A DNA stretch of 16,396 nt, taken from the NCBI GenBank assembly GCA_964343305.1, contig CAYFJO010000230.1, positions 1-16,396 on the forward strand, given 5' to 3'. Positions 14,063-16,396 of this stretch are shown one piece after another. The position numbers were made by a program, and so were the translations under genes. Origin of the DNA: CAYFJO01 sp964343305 (GTDB lineage: Bacteria; Planctomycetota; Planctomycetia; Pirellulales; Pirellulaceae). Every line of letters begins with the position of its first letter. Positions within the stretch are counted from its first letter, which is position 1. Under the pieces are notes generated by a model that made no database searches, was not told where the DNA came from, and was given only the letters and a program-made list of their open reading frames with translations.

Positions 14063-14144
14063 TGGTTCAAAAGGGGTCAGGCACCTTTGTGCAAAGCACC
14101 CTCCGGGCCGTACCGGCAAAGGTGCCTGACCCCTTCTTGAACCA
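14063..14144. repeat. Long GGGGTCAGGCACC inverted repeat (REPIN-like)
   Basis: The left arm (14063-14089) and right arm (14117-14144) are exact reverse complements except for one extra base in the right arm. The core AAGGGGTCAGGCACCTTTG (14071-14089) is on the left. The loop holds two smaller stems, GTGC/GCAC (14089-14092 with 14096-14099) and CCGG/CCGG (14103-14106 with 14113-14116). The GGGGTCAGGCACC core recurs in many environmental bacterial genomes, often near REP-associated transposases. No such transposase is in this window. The right arm ends 7 bases before the epimerase Shine-Dalgarno site. Confidence 0.85.
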
Positions 14145-14164
14145 CAATTACGGAGCCCAACCCC

Positions 14165-15298
14165 ATGCAACGTCCTTCATGCCACGTATTGACCCTATCA
14201 ATTTGTGTGTTATTTGTGATGTCGACGAACGTCTATTCCGGGAGCAAAAAGAAAATGAAGATCACATCCTCGCCGTTCGGCAAGACTAGTGACGGCGAAA
14301 AAGTGACACTCTATACGTGCACGAATGCGAATGGGCTTGTTCTGAAAATGATCGACTATGGCGCGATTGTTGTTTCCGTCGATGTGCCCGACAAGAATGG
14401 CGAGTTGGCGAACGTCAATTTGGGGTTCGACAAACTCGATGGATATATTCAGCGTCACCCTTATTTCGGAGCCACGGTCGGACGCTTTTGCAATCGTATT
14501 GCTGGTGGCAAGTTTTCCGTGGGTGACGAAGAATACACGCTGGCAAAAAACAACGGACCGAATCATCTGCACGGCGGTCTGAAGGGGTTCGACAAACAAA
14601 TGTGGAAGGTAAAAAAGTTGAAGCAAGATGGCGGTGTTGGCTTGAAGTTCAGCCGCACGAGTCCCGACGGAGAAGAAGGCTATCCGGGCAATCTGGATGT
14701 CAACGTCGTTTACACATTGACCAACGAGAACGAATTGAAGGTCGAGTTCACCGCCAAAACGGACAAGGCCACCGCAATCAATTTGACCAACCACAATTAC
14801 TGGAACCTGGCCGGTGCCGGAGCTGGAACGATTCTCGACCACGAATTGGAAGTCATGTCCGACCACTACTTGGCAGTTGACGACACGTTGATTCCGACGG
14901 GGAAACTCGCGGACGTCAAAGGTACACCGCTCGATTTCACCAAGCCCCACAAAATTGGCGAGCGGATCAAGCAGATTAAGGCTGACCCCGTGGGGTACGA
15001 TCATTGTTACGCACTGCGAAACCAAGACAGTAGCAAGTTGGCATTAGCCGCACGCGTCAAAGAGCCGACTAGTGGCCGCGTGATGGAAATTTACACGACG
15101 CAACCGGGAATCCAGTTGTACAGCGGCAATTTCCTCGACGGCAGCGAAGGCGGCAACGGCTACAAACAATACGAAGGATTTTGCCTGGAAACCCAACACT
15201 ACCCCGACTCGCCGAATCAACCGGATTTTCCGTCGGTAATCTTAAAGCCTGGGGAGAAATTCGCCCAAACGACGGTACATAGATTCTCGGCGGAATAG
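14165..15298 (+). CDS. galM: Aldose 1-epimerase (galactose mutarotase), apparently secreted
   Basis: This enzyme interconverts the alpha and beta anomers of aldoses such as galactose and glucose. The family catalytic residues are present: H136 in NHLHGG, H210 in NLTNHNYWN, D279 in VGYDHCYAL and the base E342 in FCLETQHYPDSPN. GRFCNRIAGGKF (106-117) is the conserved sugar-binding loop. Residues 1-25 form a signal peptide (LTLSICVLFVMSTNVYS), so it probably acts outside the cytoplasm. This is unlike E. coli GalM, but periplasmic mutarotases are known in polysaccharide degraders. The protein has 377 residues. The ATG at 14165 has GGAG 9 bases upstream, just after a long inverted repeat. It is convergent with the protease gene, 4 bases apart. 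Confidence 0.92.
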   Translation: MQRPSCHVLTLSICVLFVMSTNVYSGSKKKMKITSSPFGKTSDGEKVTLYTCTNANGLVLKMIDYGAIVVSVDVPDKNGELANVNLGFDKLDGYIQRHPYFGATVGRFCNRIAGGKFSVGDEEYTLAKNNGPNHLHGGLKGFDKQMWKVKKLKQDGGVGLKFSRTSPDGEEGYPGNLDVNVVYTLTNENELKVEFTAKTDKATAINLTNHNYWNLAGAGAGTILDHELEVMSDHYLAVDDTLIPTGKLADVKGTPLDFTKPHKIGERIKQIKADPVGYDHCYALRNQDSSKLALAARVKEPTSGRVMEIYTTQPGIQLYSGNFLDGSEGGNGYKQYEGFCLETQHYPDSPNQPDFPSVILKPGEKFAQTTVHRFSAE

Positions 15299-15302
15299 CC
15301 AT

Positions 15303-16268
15303 CTATCGGTGACGAACGAGATCGGCGACTTGCAAATGGCCCCAACCCTTCGCGACGGCGTCTCGGACGTCTCCTTTGAATAACATGCCGACGAATCGTG
15401 AGCCCGCCATCACGGGGAACATGCGCTGCGGGCTGGCCATCAACGTGTCGACGATGGACGCCACGCGCGACTCGGCGCGAAGTGCATAAAAGCTAGATGG
15501 GACAGTTTCGCGATGGGCCGCAACGGGCTCTCTTGCGAAATCGGGCTCTCTCGCAAATTCATCACTCCTCGGCAATCTGGCGTTCAATCGAGTTTGTGCG
15601 AGTTCCGCCGCTGCCGCGAAGTAGACAAACACCGCGATCAGGATCAGATTCCACGACCAAAAGACGCCCACCACGCCCAGCAGCAGCGCCATGAATTGGC
15701 CAACGCCAGTGGCAATTTCGGATGCCCGAAGGTAGGACATGTTCATCGCAAGGATTGAACGCAAGACGCGGCCGCCGTCCATCGGAAAAGCCGGCAGCAT
15801 GTTGAAGACGACCAGCGCGACGTTGACCCACATCAAGTTGATGAAAAATGAGTTGCTGGAAAAGAAGTCGGGTTGTATCCATCCCAAGTTGGCAGCGACT
15901 CCGATTCCCGCCAGCAGCATGAACGCAATCGCCACATTGACGGCGGGTCCGGCAAGCGCCACTGCAAGTTCCTGGCTGGGTCGCGTTGGCATTCGCTCCA
16001 GTCGCGCAACGCCACCAATCGGATACAGCGTAATGTCGCGCGTTTCGATTCCGTAGCGTCGCGCCATCAACGCATGGCCGTATTCGTGCAAGACGACGCA
16101 TGCGAAAATGGAAAGCACAAACAGCACGGATGCGGCAGCCACCGCAAGCCCACCACCCGATCCAATCGCCGAAAACGCGACCAGCGCCGGGATAATAAAA
16201 AATGTCCAATGAAGATAGACGCCGATGCCAAAGTATTCGCCAAGTTTCAAGGATGAAGTTGTATTCAT
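15303..16268 (-). CDS. Site-2 protease family zinc metalloprotease (M50) with C-terminal CBS domain
   Basis: This membrane protease cuts substrates within or near the membrane. The zinc motif HEYGH is at 61-65, and the third ligand is D164 in NMLPAFPMDGGR. Several hydrophobic segments surround these. The C terminus (about 250-321) looks like one CBS unit (FPVMAGSRFVGMLFKGDVRDAV), whereas SpoIVFB-type relatives commonly carry a CBS pair. The 321-residue form starts at the ATG 16266-16268, which has AAGGA about 8 bases upstream. An in-frame extension to 16325 adds a stretch without family support. It could cleave an anti-sigma factor, and a candidate sits 2 kb away, but this link is unproven. 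Confidence 0.88.
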   Translation of the reverse strand: MNTTSSLKLGEYFGIGVYLHWTFFIIPALVAFSAIGSGGGLAVAAASVLFVLSIFACVVLHEYGHALMARRYGIETRDITLYPIGGVARLERMPTRPSQELAVALAGPAVNVAIAFMLLAGIGVAANLGWIQPDFFSSNSFFINLMWVNVALVVFNMLPAFPMDGGRVLRSILAMNMSYLRASEIATGVGQFMALLLGVVGVFWSWNLILIAVFVYFAAAAELAQTRLNARLPRSDEFAREPDFAREPVAAHRETVPSSFYALRAESRVASIVDTLMASPQRMFPVMAGSRFVGMLFKGDVRDAVAKGWGHLQVADLVRHR

Positions 16269-16396
16269 AGGAGAATTCCTTAGACAAATCTTGTTCTCCA
16301 AAGATCCATGCACATGTTGCGCCAAAAACTGATCAACAAGCCCCCATGATGTTTCGCTTCAGTTGTGCCTTCATTGGCAACGAGTTGCGGCGAATT

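Larger units (their letters stand above)
13845..14164. other. 320-bp gap between the sigma and aldose epimerase genes
   Basis: This divergent gap holds two structures. GTTTCTTG (13875-13882) and CAAGAAAC (13895-13902) form an inverted repeat with a 12-base spacer, near the sigma start. The large inverted repeat at 14063-14144 lies near the epimerase start. No convincing small coding frame, tRNA or clear promoter was seen in the middle (13903-14062). Confidence 0.6.

Noticed and set aside
14210..15025. Leftward open frame (271 codons) opposite the aldose epimerase
   Set aside because: The other strand has all the catalytic motifs of the epimerase. This frame shows no family features.
16346..16396. 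Open frame from ATGATG running off the right edge (rightward)
   Set aside because: Only 17 codons are visible, there is no Shine-Dalgarno site, and no family can be recognised. It may be chance.
1..16396. Prophage, integrase or conjugative island
   Set aside because: No integrase, transposase, phage structural or transfer gene was seen, and no tRNA that could serve as an attachment site.

Overview
The window looks like part of a planctomycete chromosome, probably of the Pirellulaceae type. This is inferred from gene style, not from a marker gene. The pointers are an N-terminal planctomycete-type tag (RRLRGVESLEDR) on a small protein, unusually large signal peptidases with inserted domains, an Uma2 protein, weak or missing Shine-Dalgarno sites at many starts, and short gene groups on alternating strands. 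Palindromic repeats lie in many of the gaps.

Layout. At 1-36 is the first codons of an unidentified leftward gene. Upstream of it, also leftward, are rhamnulokinase (57-1553), an LptB-type ABC ATPase (1755-2570) and two tandem paralogous signal peptidase I-like proteins (2650-4512 and 4630-5955). Diverging from these is a tiny, very basic 29-residue protein (6055-6144) with its own promoter and terminator. Next come leftward Uma2 (6234-6878), two GT4 glycosyltransferases (6929-8053, 8144-9319) and hypoxanthine phosphoribosyltransferase (9316-9846). An alpha/beta hydrolase (10076-10825) and a small LEPR-XLL-like tagged protein (11010-11531) run rightward.

A leftward ECF sigma factor / anti-sigma / secreted PDZ protein operon occupies 13844 down to 11535, with a perfect 15-bp hairpin between the first two genes. 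After a 320-bp gap holding a long inverted repeat come a secreted aldose 1-epimerase (14165-15298, rightward) and a site-2 protease of the CBS type (15303-16268, leftward).

How the genes may work together. Much of the window concerns the cell envelope: protein export and processing (two signal peptidases), lipopolysaccharide export (LptB), glycan assembly (two glycosyltransferases), and envelope signalling (sigma/anti-sigma/PDZ, with an intramembrane protease nearby). Rhamnulokinase and aldose 1-epimerase fit sugar breakdown. The points most worth a second look are the domain-inserted signal peptidase pair, the 29-residue basic protein, the sigma/anti-sigma/PDZ operon with its hairpin, and a series of unrelated palindromic repeats between genes. 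No tRNA, rRNA, CRISPR array or transposase gene was seen.
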